From contig NZ_WWEQ01000022.1 of the NCBI RefSeq assembly GCF_009857845.1, positions 1-43,374 of the forward strand: a stretch of DNA of 43,374 nucleotides. The letters are read 5' to 3'. Numbering within the stretch: the stretch's first letter is position 1; each line of letters begins with the position of its first letter. Below, in pieces: positions 34,066-41,523 of the stretch. A program made the position numbers and the translations under genes. The notes under the pieces were generated by a model. The model was not told the origin of the DNA, made no database searches, and was given only the letters and a program-made list of their open reading frames with translations. Source of the DNA: Brevibacterium rongguiense. GTDB lineage: Bacteria > Actinomycetota > Actinomycetes > Actinomycetales > Brevibacteriaceae.

Positions 34066-34338
34066 TCAGTCGCGCGGTGCCTTGCGGCCCGTGATGAGGC
34101 CCCAGATCAGCAGCACGATGATCGAGCCGACCACCGCGAGGATCCAGGTCATGGGGTTGGACATGCTGCCGCCACCGGTGCCGAACAGCGAGCCGATGAA
34201 GCCGCCCAGGAGGCCGCCGACGACACCCAGGATGAGGGTCGCGATGATGCCGCCGCCCTGGCGGCCGGGGAGGATGAGCTTGGCGATGGCGCCGGCGACG
34301 AGGCCGACGACGATCCAGCCGATGAAACCGAGTTCCAT
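34066..34338 (-). CDS. GlsB/YeaQ/YmgE family stress-response membrane protein
   Basis: 90-residue transglycosylase-associated-type protein with three hydrophobic segments. It begins ELGFIGWIVVGLVAGAIAKLILPGRQGGG, the family signature, and continues with the glycine-zipper-like LGVVGGLLGGFIGSLFG and a final helix (MTWILAVVGSIIVLLIWGLI). The family is associated with general stress but has no defined mechanism. ATG at 34338 has GGGAGA seven bases upstream; an earlier start would add nine residues. On the minus strand GTTT-N13-GGTAGC upstream weakly recalls a stress sigma promoter. Confidence 0.88.
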   Translation of the reverse strand: MELGFIGWIVVGLVAGAIAKLILPGRQGGGIIATLILGVVGGLLGGFIGSLFGTGGGSMSNPMTWILAVVGSIIVLLIWGLITGRKAPRD

Positions 34339-34718
34339 AGTGGTTCTCCCTTGTTGTCGAGCCAACCAGGAGGTTGACCATGTGTAACGTGGAACGCTTC
34401 AAGGCTACCTGTAAGAATCCTGAAACGCACAGGAAACACGCAGTGCCTACCCCGGAAAATGACCGGCTGCTGGGCGGTCAGCGCACCCGAATCGCGCGGG
34501 ATCCGCGAGAAGACGCGGGTGCCAGCGGGTCGAGAGCGGATCTTCGGGGTGACATAACACACGCCGCCACGCCCGGCTCGCGGCGCGAGCAACGCTTCCA
34601 AAGGCCCGTTGTGCTGCGAAAACGTGGGAATCCGGGGCGAAAACCGGCACAGACACCGGGAGAGACGGCGGCGGCGCGAGCGGCGAGGCGACGAGACGGT
34701 CAGTGCTCGGTGGCGCGC
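34339..34718. other. Intergenic region between pit and the GlsB-like gene
   Basis: Carries the GlsB-like gene's upstream region, with a small inverted pair CAACC/GGTTG at 34364-34376. An AGGAGG six bases before the ATG at 34380 on the plus strand looks like a start signal. The frame that follows has poor composition and runs antisense through pit, so I do not call it a gene. Confidence 0.4.
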
Positions 34719-35726
34719 TCAGCGCGCGAGGACCAGCAGCGGCCAGGCGATGATCGCCGCGCACAGCGCGGAGGCCGGCAGGCCCAGCAGCCAGGCGCCT
34801 GCGACCGCAGCGAGGACGCGGGGCTGCACCGCGCCTCGGCGGCGGCCCACCTGGGTGCCCAGGTTCGATGCCGCGACGATGAAGCTCATCGCCAGCGGGA
34901 CCCGCAGGGCGAAGGCCGCGATGTACATGAGCACGGTGGACACGCCGTCGGCGATGACGGCGCGCGGGGGGTCCATCGATACGAGGCGGCTGCTCATCGT
35001 GTAGGCGACGCGGGTGCCGCTGGTGTACGTGCCGAGCGCCAGGGCCAGGGCGACGACGAGGATGATCCACCAGCTGCGGTTGTCCGCGAACATCGTCTGC
35101 GGCCGACCGGTTGCCGCCGCGAGCGCGACCGCCAGCACCGCGCCGATCTTCTGCGAGTCCTGGGCTCCGTGGGCGAAGGACAGGGCCGCGACGAGCACGC
35201 TGTCGGACTGGCGCATGAAGCGGAAGAGGGGCTTGGGTGCCTGGGCGCGCAGCAGGGGCAGCACGACGAGTGTGACGAGCAGTGCCAGGAGGAAGGCCGC
35301 GAGCGGGCCGAACAGCAGGCGCGGCAGATTCGCGTCGACGAACAGGGACTGCGCGCGCGTGATGCCGAAGACGAACCCGGCCCCGATCATCCCGCCCACC
35401 AGGCAGTGGGTGGAGGCGATGGGCAGGCCCAGGAAGTAAGTGCCGAGGTTGACGAGGCCGCCGCCGGCCAGCGCGGCGATGATGATGAGGAGGATGCTCG
35501 CATCCGCGTGCGGCGCATCGAGCAGGCGCATGACGAGGCGGTCGACGATGCCCTGGCCGATGAGCGCGCCGGCGAAGTTGAACACGGCGGCCAGGGCGAA
35601 GGCGGCGCGGCGGGTCAGTGCGCGCGTGGCCAGGGCGTTGCCCACCGCCACGCCCGTGTCGTGGAAGCCGTTGATGAAGGCGAACGCGACGCCCAGGGCC
35701 AGCGCGACGGCGAAGGCGGCCTCCAC
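34719..35726 (-). CDS. pit: Inorganic phosphate transporter, PiT family
   Basis: 335 residues with about ten helices. The two PiT signature repeats are FINGFHDTGVAVGNALATRAL near the N-terminus and ALSFAHGAQDSQKIGAVLAV in the second half. The first has FHD in place of the usual NDx core. TYFLGLPIASTHCLVGGMIGAGF is the typical loop. It should import phosphate (often as a metal complex) using the proton gradient. GTG at 35726 directly abuts the DUF47 stop codon, so the pair is translated together. Confidence 0.9.
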   Translation of the reverse strand: MEAAFAVALALGVAFAFINGFHDTGVAVGNALATRALTRRAAFALAAVFNFAGALIGQGIVDRLVMRLLDAPHADASILLIIIAALAGGGLVNLGTYFLGLPIASTHCLVGGMIGAGFVFGITRAQSLFVDANLPRLLFGPLAAFLLALLVTLVVLPLLRAQAPKPLFRFMRQSDSVLVAALSFAHGAQDSQKIGAVLAVALAAATGRPQTMFADNRSWWIILVVALALALGTYTSGTRVAYTMSSRLVSMDPPRAVIADGVSTVLMYIAAFALRVPLAMSFIVAASNLGTQVGRRRGAVQPRVLAAVAGAWLLGLPASALCAAIIAWPLLVLAR

Positions 35727-36338
35727 CTAGGACTCCCGCACGGCGATCTCCGCGACGACCCGGCCCACCGAGGTGAAGCCCTGGGAGGCGGCCATGAAGG
35801 CCTCGCTCAGCTGCATGGCCGCCGCCAGGTGCGTCAGCCCCAGGCGCGCGGCGGGCACCGCGTCGGTGACGCGCTGCTGGAGCTTCACGGCCCGGCTGTG
35901 CAGGGTGTTCATCGTCTCGACGTACTCCCATTGGTCGAGCTTGGCCGACAGCCGCTGCGTCATGCGCAGCGTGTGGTCGGCCTGGTTCGACAGGAGCGCG
36001 AGCATCTCGAGGACGCCCACCGGCAGCTCCTCGAAGGCCGGCGAGGTCAGCGCGAAGCCCACCGAGTCCAGTCGGTGGCAGGTGGTGCGCAGGGTGTCCG
36101 CGAGCACGTAGATGTCGCGCCGGTCGAAGGGGGTGAGGTAGTTCTCCCGCAGGGCGCGGACCACGGCCCCGGAATCGGCGTCCGCGTCATCGCAGATGTT
36201 CTGCATGCGCCGGGCTGCGGCGCGGCGGTCCTCCACGGGGATGCCGGAGAGCTCCGCCAGCACGAGGTTGGATTCCTGCAGGCGGCCGGCGATGCTGGCC
36301 AGCAGCACGGTGAAGGCCGCGTCGTTCGACTTCCGCAT
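35727..36338 (-). CDS. DUF47 family (PhoU-like) protein, Pit partner
   Basis: 203-residue all-helical protein. FTVLLASIAGRLQESNLVLAEL, NICDDADADSGAVVRALRENYLTPFDRRDIYVLADTL and the long C-terminal helices match DUF47 proteins, which are PhoU-related and are usually encoded just before a pit gene. It is thought to modulate Pit activity. ATG at 36338 preferred; a GTG two codons earlier is nearer to a GGGGA ribosome-like site. Confidence 0.9.
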   Translation of the reverse strand: MRKSNDAAFTVLLASIAGRLQESNLVLAELSGIPVEDRRAAARRMQNICDDADADSGAVVRALRENYLTPFDRRDIYVLADTLRTTCHRLDSVGFALTSPAFEELPVGVLEMLALLSNQADHTLRMTQRLSAKLDQWEYVETMNTLHSRAVKLQQRVTDAVPAARLGLTHLAAAMQLSEAFMAASQGFTSVGRVVAEIAVRES

Positions 36339-36903
36339 GCGCACGTGTGTCCCCGGGGTTGAGTGGCGAGGCGTTGCCCTGGCACCTTCATTGTGCCCGC
36401 CCCCGAGGCCCGCCGGCGGGAGGCCCTGCCCGTGCGCGTTTTCGCGTGCGGATCCGCAGGGCGGTTCGTGGTGCGGAGCGGTGGCTCGGCGGGGAAGGCG
36501 GCCGCTCGGTGGGAAGAGGGGCGGCGGAGCGGACGGGTTGCCGCAGGAGGGAGCGGGCCGCGGAGCAGGGGTGACCGCAGGGGGATTGCGGCGGAAGTGG
36601 GGGTGGGTGCCGAGCCGCGAGCGCCTCTCGGCGGAAGGCCGCTCGAAGCGGCATATTTTGGAGCCCGGGGCTTCAGCGGCTCGGCACCCGTGGCCCTTGC
36701 GGGCCGCACCCCACGATACGCACTGGGCGCTGTGGGGCAAGGGGGGTGTCCACATGCACTGGGCATGTGCGGCCCGAGTGCGCCCTGCGCCGTGGTGCGA
36801 GCGGGGCTGCGGCCGGCGGGTCGGCGGCGGCAGCCCCGGCCTGGCGGCGGAGCTCCGGGTGCGCCGAGGCCCGCGTCGCTCGGGCCCGCGAGCCGGCCGC
36901 CGT
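36339..36903. other. Long intergenic region with nested inverted repeats
   Basis: Upstream of DUF47-pit and downstream of an unknown minus-strand gene. It holds 14-bp arms GGGTGCCGAGCCGC (36605-36618) and GCGGCTCGGCACCC (36676-36689) enclosing the hairpin at 36638-36652, and a further pair CACATGC/GCATGTG (36751-36769). CACAAT on the minus strand (36390-36395) is a weak -10 for DUF47. No protein gene is supported. Confidence 0.5.
36638..36659 (+). terminator. Candidate terminator of an unannotated plus-strand transcript
   Basis: GCCGCT-cga-AGCGGC followed by atatttt has intrinsic terminator form on the plus strand. No plus-strand protein gene precedes it, so it may end a small RNA divergent from DUF47. 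Confidence 0.35.
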
Positions 36904-37491
36904 TCAGGCGAGCGAGCCCGCGCGGTGGGCGCGGGCGGCCGCGGTGAGGTCCTCGCCCAGCTGCACGAACGAGGCGAGCTCCGGATCGCTCGCGTCGTCC
37001 GCCGCGCGCCCACGGGCGGCGACCGCAACAAATGCCGCTGCGCGGTCGAGCGCGGTTGCGTAGTCGCCCCGGAATGCGCCGGCGAGGATCCGGTCCGCGG
37101 CATCGGCGACCTCGGCGGGACCAGGCGGATCGGCGATGCCGGCCACCGCCTCGGCGGGGGACTGCGAGCGACCGGCGCGGAACCATGCGCTGGCCTCCGC
37201 GCTGCGGTTGTGGATCCAGGTGCGCAGGGCGTACAGGCGCCAGAGCGAACCGGGCAGGGACACGGCGGGCGCGGTGGACCAGAGCCCGGCGATCGTCTCG
37301 AGGCCGTGCTCGTCGGCGAGCGTGACGAAGCGCCGGGAGGCCTCCGCGTCGCGGGGGCGAGTGGGGTCTGCCACGAGCATCGCGGCGAGGTCGTGGGCCA
37401 TCTGGACCCGTTCGTCCGGACCCGGGGAGGAGTCGAAGCGGTCGAGGTCCGGGTAGATCGCGGGCTTGTGGAAGCGGGGCTGCTGGGCCAT
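36904..37491 (-). CDS. Hypothetical protein, 195 residues
   Basis: Not recognised as a named family. The protein starts AQQPRFHKPAIYPDLDRFDSSPGPDERVQMAHDLAAMLV, is soluble and mostly helical by composition, and has several aromatic and charged positions that look conserved (GLWSTAPAVSLPGSLWRLYALRTWIHNRS). The C-terminus is Ala-rich helix. ATG at 37491 is the first that gives a protein-like sequence; 44 upstream codons have random content. It is divergent from the next gene and appears monocistronic. Confidence 0.7.
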   Translation of the reverse strand: MAQQPRFHKPAIYPDLDRFDSSPGPDERVQMAHDLAAMLVADPTRPRDAEASRRFVTLADEHGLETIAGLWSTAPAVSLPGSLWRLYALRTWIHNRSAEASAWFRAGRSQSPAEAVAGIADPPGPAEVADAADRILAGAFRGDYATALDRAAAFVAVAARGRAADDASDPELASFVQLGEDLTAAARAHRAGSLA

Positions 37492-37679
37492 CGGCTCAGT
37501 GTAGGCGGTGGTGGCGCAGACGGGGCGGGCGTGCGGTGCGGCGGGGCGGTTGTGCGCAAACCCCCAAGGTGGCCTCCTAGAATCGTGGGGAAGGCGGTGG
37601 ACGCACACGCGCGTGCGCCGCACCAGTGCGGCGGCGGCCGCGTGCCGCGCGTGCCGTCCGCCACCGGGAAGGAGTGCTC

Positions 37680-38663
37680 ATGTCACCGTCGAAGGTCGTC
37701 AACAAGGGCATCGAGAAGGCCTCGGGCCTGGCGTTCAAGAAGGACGGCTCGCTGCGTCCGGGGGCCGCGGGCATGCTGACGAAGGTGCTCAGCGTGCAGC
37801 GGCCGGTCGTGCTCGCCTACGTGCGCAGCGTGCGCCGCCGCAACCCCGACGCCACGCCCGAGGAGCTCATCCAGATCATCTCGAAGCACTACCTGACCGT
37901 CACGATGGGCACGGGCGCGGCCGTGGGAGCCACGGCCGTGGTGCCCGGCATCGGGACGATGGCTGCGCTGGGCGTGGCCGCCGCGGAGACGGGCGGCTTC
38001 CTCGAGGCCAGCGCGCTCTACGCGCAGTCGCTCGCGGAGATCCACGGGCTCCCGGTCCGCGATCCCGAGCGCGCGAACGTCCTGGTTCTGGGCCTCATGC
38101 TGGGCGATTCGGGCCGCGAGCTCGTAAAGCGCTTCACCGGACACGCGGCCGGCGGCGAAGCGCTCACCGCCAACTGGGGGCAGGTCGTTGCCACCCAGAT
38201 CCCGTCGTCGTTGCTGAACTCGCTGGTCAAGCGGATGCGCCGGACGATGGTGAAGAAGTACGCCTCGCGCACCGCGGGGTCGATGTTCGGACGGATCCTG
38301 CCGTTCGGGATCGGCGCCGTGATCGGCGGCGTCGTCAACCACCGGATGGCCAAGAACGTCGTGTCCAATGCGAAGGACGCCTTCGGCCCCGCCCCCGCGC
38401 ACTTCGAGAAGGAGCTGAATCCCGGCGTGAGCTCGCAGAAGAAGGACTCCGACCTGCTGGGCGGCCTCAAGAAGCTGCTGAACTCGCGCAAGGAGCGCGC
38501 CAAGCGCGGCGCGGTGGTGGAGGGGGAGTCGCAGGTGGTGCCGGTCGACGGCCCCGCCGCCGAGGCGCACAACGACGCCGAGCGCGGCACCGGCACCGAT
38601 TCCGGGTTCAGCGCCGCGGATGACGACGCGCCCAGGACGTACCGTCCCGATACGAAGCTGTGA
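37680..38663 (+). CDS. Hypothetical protein with glycine-rich hydrophobic segments
   Basis: 327 residues; I do not recognise the family with confidence. The layout faintly recalls EcsC-type proteins. There is a basic N-terminus, then GTGAAVGATAVVPGIGTMAALGVAAAETGGFLEA (about 76-110), a second hydrophobic patch LPFGIGAVIGGVVNH near 215-230 and a charged disordered tail. ATG at 37680 has AAGGAG eight bases upstream. TAGAAT (37578-37583) is a possible -10. It is the last chromosomal gene before tRNA-Lys. Confidence 0.68.
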   Translation: MSPSKVVNKGIEKASGLAFKKDGSLRPGAAGMLTKVLSVQRPVVLAYVRSVRRRNPDATPEELIQIISKHYLTVTMGTGAAVGATAVVPGIGTMAALGVAAAETGGFLEASALYAQSLAEIHGLPVRDPERANVLVLGLMLGDSGRELVKRFTGHAAGGEALTANWGQVVATQIPSSLLNSLVKRMRRTMVKKYASRTAGSMFGRILPFGIGAVIGGVVNHRMAKNVVSNAKDAFGPAPAHFEKELNPGVSSQKKDSDLLGGLKKLLNSRKERAKRGAVVEGESQVVPVDGPAAEAHNDAERGTGTDSGFSAADDDAPRTYRPDTKL

Positions 38664-38778
38664 GGGTTCGGCGCCGGGGCGGCCGCGCCGGGCAGGGCCG
38701 AGCCGGTCAGGGCAGCGGTGTGCAGGGACGAACCGGGCAGGTCAGCGGTGTGCGCGGCCGCGGTGTTCGGACCGACGG

Positions 38779-38807
38779 TTGGTGGGCCCGCACGCCACGG
38801 CTAGACT
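38779..38807 (+). promoter_or_regulatory. Candidate promoter of tRNA-Lys
   Basis: TTGGTG (38779-38784) and TAGACT (38802-38807) are separated by exactly 17 bp and lie about 70 bp before the tRNA gene. Confidence 0.55.
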
Positions 38808-38877
38808 GCCTCTGACGCGCCGAGGCGCGGTCGGCGCCGCTCGCTGAATGCGGCCGCGCGGCCGTTTCCGGGCGCGC

Positions 38878-38950
38878 GGGCCTCTAGCTCAGTTGGTAGA
38901 GCAGCGGACTTTTAATCCGCGGGTCGTGGGTTCGATCCCCACGGGGCCCA
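38878..38950 (+). tRNA. tRNA-Lys (anticodon UUU)
   Basis: 73 nt. Acceptor GGGCCTC pairs with GGGGCCC, the D arm is GCTC...GAGC, the anticodon stem GCGGA/TCCGC encloses loop CTTTTAA (anticodon TTT), and the T arm is GTGGG-TTCGATC-CCCAC. The discriminator is A, and CCA is not encoded (the next bases are CCC). The gene is intact although a mobile element is joined at its 3' side, so the element must restore the 3' end on integration. Confidence 0.96.
38907..38950. other. Probable attachment-site region (attL) in tRNA-Lys
   Basis: Element-type genes begin immediately after the tRNA 3' end, and a tRNA 3' half is the usual target of tyrosine integrases. The exact core is unknown because the second copy is not in the window; the interval given is the anticodon-to-3'-end half of the gene. 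Confidence 0.5.
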
Positions 38951-39265
38951 CCCGTTCGAAGCTTCCTGGTAGATCACTTCAGCTCCTCCATCCGTGCGCG
39001 GATGGGGGAGCTTTTCATTCACCACGTCGCCCAGTAGTTCACCGAGAGAGATGTCCAGGGCAGCAGCGATGGTGAATAGTTCGGGCACTGTGAAGGGAAG
39101 TACGCCGCGTAGGCGCTTCGATACGGCAGATTGCCCGACGCCCAGAAGATCGGCGAGCCACGCCTGGCGCAAGCCTCTTCGCCCCAGCCACGCGCGGATT
39201 TCTCCGCTGACTTGAAGATTGGCGGCCTGCTCCGATAACTGCGGGCCGTGCGCTGTTGTCGTCAT
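38912..39265 (-). CDS. XRE-family HTH repressor of the integrated element
   Basis: 117 residues. The HTH is at about residues 27-62: RAWLGRRGLRQAWLADLLGVGQSAVSKRLRGVLPFTVPELFTIAAALDISLGELL, a Cro/C1-type fold. It is the probable immunity or control repressor of the element. The last dozen residues (WAPWGSNPRPAD) are simply tRNA-Lys read in antisense, with the stop in the anticodon loop. The natural C-terminus was therefore replaced or extended at the integration junction. ATG at 39265 lies six bases after a minus-strand TAGACT (39272-39277), which suggests a leaderless message. The coding end also overlaps the terminator at 38981. Confidence 0.82.
   Translation of the reverse strand: MTTTAHGPQLSEQAANLQVSGEIRAWLGRRGLRQAWLADLLGVGQSAVSKRLRGVLPFTVPELFTIAAALDISLGELLGDVVNEKLPHPRTDGGAEVIYQEASNGWAPWGSNPRPAD
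38981..39015 (+). terminator. Intrinsic terminator downstream of tRNA-Lys
   Basis: AGCTCCtCCATCC (38981-38993) pairs with GGATGGgGGAGCT (39000-39012), then TTTT (39012-39015). It ends the tRNA transcript 30 nt after the gene and lies inside the 3' coding end of the repressor on the other strand. Confidence 0.75.
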
Positions 39266-39348
39266 GGGTTCAGTCTAGTGCTTCACGGACATTGTGAGCG
39301 GCACTGAGCAAAAAAATTTCGCTCAAATCGTGTTGCTGCGCTTGTAAA

Positions 39349-39365
39349 TAGTCCTCACAGGACTA
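39349..39365. promoter_or_regulatory. Operator-like palindrome in the element's divergent control region
   Basis: TAGTCCT-cac-AGGACTA is a perfect 7+3+7 inverted repeat between the divergent repressor and the element operon. The interval also contains an AT-rich patch aaaaaaattt (39310-39319) flanked by GAGC/GCTC. It is a candidate binding site for the repressor. Confidence 0.5.
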
Positions 39366-39387
39366 CTGTTGCCGTCATGAGACATGA

Positions 39388-39630
39388 ATCGATCGTGGCG
39401 GCAACGTTAAAGCCGAGCTTGCAAGGCGGGACTGGCAGGGGCGTCAGGCAGCGGAGGCGATTGGAATGACGCCGGCGATGTTTTCTTCCCGCCTCCACGG
39501 GCGTACGCAATGGCGAATCGCGGAACTTGTCGAACTCTCCCAAGTGCTCGATGTTCCGTTCTCGCGGTTGATTGCGGGAGTTGACGAGGCACAGACGGTG
39601 CCTCTCCCAGAGGTGAGCGCTCATGGGTGA
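39388..39630 (+). CDS. Small HTH (Cro/excisionase-like) protein, start unclear
   Basis: The open frame reads NVKAELARRDWQGRQAAEAI then GMTPAMFSSRLHGRTQWRIAEL and VELSQVLDVPFSRLIAGVDE, a complete XRE-type helix-turn-helix. It ends in TGA within ATGGGTGA, overlapping the next gene's ATG by eight bases, which supports translation. The first in-frame ATG (39466) would remove helices 1-2. Upstream there is no ATG, GTG or TTG in frame before the stop at 39385, although ATG codons in the other two frames (39377, 39384) lie nearby. So the start is non-canonical (ATC at 39388?) or one base has been lost. It is likely the first gene of the element operon. Confidence 0.55.
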   Translation: MDRGGNVKAELARRDWQGRQAAEAIGMTPAMFSSRLHGRTQWRIAELVELSQVLDVPFSRLIAGVDEAQTVPLPEVSAHG

Positions 39631-40483
39631 GATCCTGCGGTCCAAGTTCTCCGAGGCGGAAGCGCGAGAGCTTACGGATGAGATCAAAGCGGATTACGGG
39701 GCGCTCCAAGTGAAGATCGCCGCCGCGTGGCGCGGTCGCGTCTGGTTAGCCCTTGGGTATGAGTCGTGGCAGGACTACCTCGACGGAGAGTTCTCCGACG
39801 TCTCGATACGACCGCCGAAAGAGCTAGAGCTTCAGGTCGTTCAAGAGTTGCGGGATGCGGGCATGAGCACGCGTGGGATTTCTGCGGCGACGAACTTGAG
39901 TAAGGGCACGGTCGACAACCGGCTGCGGACGGCAGGTGCCCAAAATTGGGCACCTGACACGCCCGAGCGCGGGACCACTCCGCCGCCAGTTGTAGGGCTG
40001 GACGGCAAGGAGTACGCGCAGCCGGCACCGCGGCGGCCGGCCGAGGAGATCCATGACGCGGAGATCGTGGACGACGATCCGGGTTCGCGGCCGGTCTCAG
40101 ATTTGGGTCTCGATCCGATCCCGGTTGACCTCAGCGGCCGGCCGGCATTCGGCCCGGAGAAGGTCAACGGCCTCATCCGTGAGCTGCACGAGGGCGGGGC
40201 TGCCGCGCTGCCGATGGCACGCAAGCGCGCAGCGAACCTGGAAATGGCGTTCCAGTCCGGTCAGGTCGATGTGCACAACCTCGATCGTGTGCGCCTCGAA
40301 GCGCTCGGCGCGGATCTCGCCGATGCGGTGAAGGTGCTCGCCGGGCTGCTCTCGACGCTGATCCACGAGCACCCCGATTGGCAGGACGCCACGGCGAAGG
40401 CCGATGGGGTCGATGCGATGAAGACGACGGCCCGGATTCTGCGCGAGCTGATGGGCTTCCTCGGTGAGGAGGGTGATCGGTAA
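39623..40483 (+). CDS. Element-encoded HTH protein, partition/regulator-like
   Basis: 286 residues; typical of actinobacterial plasmid and phage modules but not assigned to a named function. Residues 1-60 contain KIAAAWRGRVWLALGYESWQDYLDGEF. A resolvase/ParB-like HTH follows at about 75-100 (AGMSTRGISAATNLSKGTVDNRL), then VGLDGKEY, a short motif also seen in ParB-like proteins. The C-terminal half is helical. TAATG links it to the next gene (stop TAA and ATG share a base), so it belongs to the five-gene overlapped operon. A role in partition or transcription control is inference. Confidence 0.7.
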   Translation: MGEILRSKFSEAEARELTDEIKADYGALQVKIAAAWRGRVWLALGYESWQDYLDGEFSDVSIRPPKELELQVVQELRDAGMSTRGISAATNLSKGTVDNRLRTAGAQNWAPDTPERGTTPPPVVGLDGKEYAQPAPRRPAEEIHDAEIVDDDPGSRPVSDLGLDPIPVDLSGRPAFGPEKVNGLIRELHEGGAAALPMARKRAANLEMAFQSGQVDVHNLDRVRLEALGADLADAVKVLAGLLSTLIHEHPDWQDATAKADGVDAMKTTARILRELMGFLGEEGDR

Positions 40484-41523
40484 TGGCGATGTCACACGAG
40501 CACTTCGGTGCGGACGAAGCTGTGGCCACGGTCTCGGAGGAACACGTGGCCACAGCACCCGAAAGCGATGGACGAGCTAAGTTCAGCGCAGTGGGTGAGG
40601 CCCATAGTAGCGGCTCGACCTCGCAGCCGGTTGCACCGTCCGCAGGTGTGGGGAAGTCCTCACGGATCAACCCGGACGATCCCAGGTTCATCCGCGCGAT
40701 CACTGTCGGTGTGGCCTTTGCCGGGCTGGTGGCGTTCGCGATCAGCTTCGTGGCTCTCTCGGAGATCGCGGCGTGGCTGGGGCTGCCGCACTGGATGCAC
40801 TGGGCGGTCCCGCTGTTCATCGACACGGGGATCTTGGTCTACGCCGGCAGCGTCCTCATCCACAAGGCCCGCGGGGAGCGGACCTGGCCGTCATGGCTGA
40901 TGTTGGGCACGTTCACCGCGCTGTCGGTGGTGGCCAACGCCGCCCACGCGCTGTCGTTTGGATCGGCTGCCGCGCAGTCGTGGCAGGCCCTGGTGGGCGC
41001 AATCATCGCGGGCATGGTGCCGGTGGCCGTGTTCACCGCTACCGAGCAGCTGTCGCGGGTGGCCGTTGAAGATCCCGTCTCACGCCGCCGGGAGCTCCAA
41101 GCACTGGCTGAGTGGCACGCGCAGCAGGCTCAGCGTGAGCGCAAGCAGCTGGAAATGGAAGCGGAGCGGGAGCGTGCCCGGCAGGCATCCGAGCTTGCCA
41201 AGGAGGAGCACCTGACGCGCATCGCGGAGGTGCGAGCTGCCCGGGAGCTGCGCGCGGAGCGGGCAGCGAAGCAGCTGGATTCGGGGCAGGACCGCGGCCT
41301 GCACCTGGTGGCTCAGTCCGCGCCGGCGCAGGTGGGTGCGGCTGAGGCCCCGGACATTGATGAGGTTGCCGAGTTCGTAGCCGAGCGCGCCGGGCGCGGG
41401 GTCGATACCTCGGGTGCGGATCTTGCCGAGCGGTTCGGGTTCAGCGCCAAGACGGGCCGCCGGCGGCTGGCGAAGCTGCGCGAGGAGCGCCCGGAGATCT
41501 TCACAGGGGAGGAGCAGCGATGA
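40483..41523 (+). CDS. DUF2637 domain membrane protein
   Basis: 346 residues. After a 60-residue polar N-terminus, four helices lie at about 68-190 (ITVGVAFAGLVAFAISFVALSEIAAWLGL; WAVPLFIDTGILVYAGSVLIH; WLMLGTFTALSVVANAAHAL; ALVGAIIAGMVPVAVFTATEQL). This is DUF2637, common on actinobacterial conjugative plasmids and integrative elements next to spread and replication genes. A charged coiled coil (about 200-270) and a C-terminal HTH (GADLAERFGFSAKTGRRRLAKLREE) follow. It could couple the membrane to DNA handling; the function is unproven. Its stop overlaps the next ATG (ATGA). Confidence 0.8.
   Translation: MAMSHEHFGADEAVATVSEEHVATAPESDGRAKFSAVGEAHSSGSTSQPVAPSAGVGKSSRINPDDPRFIRAITVGVAFAGLVAFAISFVALSEIAAWLGLPHWMHWAVPLFIDTGILVYAGSVLIHKARGERTWPSWLMLGTFTALSVVANAAHALSFGSAAAQSWQALVGAIIAGMVPVAVFTATEQLSRVAVEDPVSRRRELQALAEWHAQQAQRERKQLEMEAERERARQASELAKEEHLTRIAEVRAARELRAERAAKQLDSGQDRGLHLVAQSAPAQVGAAEAPDIDEVAEFVAERAGRGVDTSGADLAERFGFSAKTGRRRLAKLREERPEIFTGEEQR

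Noticed and set aside
19742..34842. Recurring gcgcctcggcggcgg (for example 15210, 19742, 32330, 34826)
   Set aside because: Occurs in unrelated coding and non-coding contexts and is explained by GC-rich codon bias; not palindromic or position-specific.
34380..36362. Plus-strand frame starting at an ATG with good AGGAGG spacing
   Set aside because: The sequence after the start is compositionally random and runs antisense through pit and DUF47; the ribosome site is probably chance.
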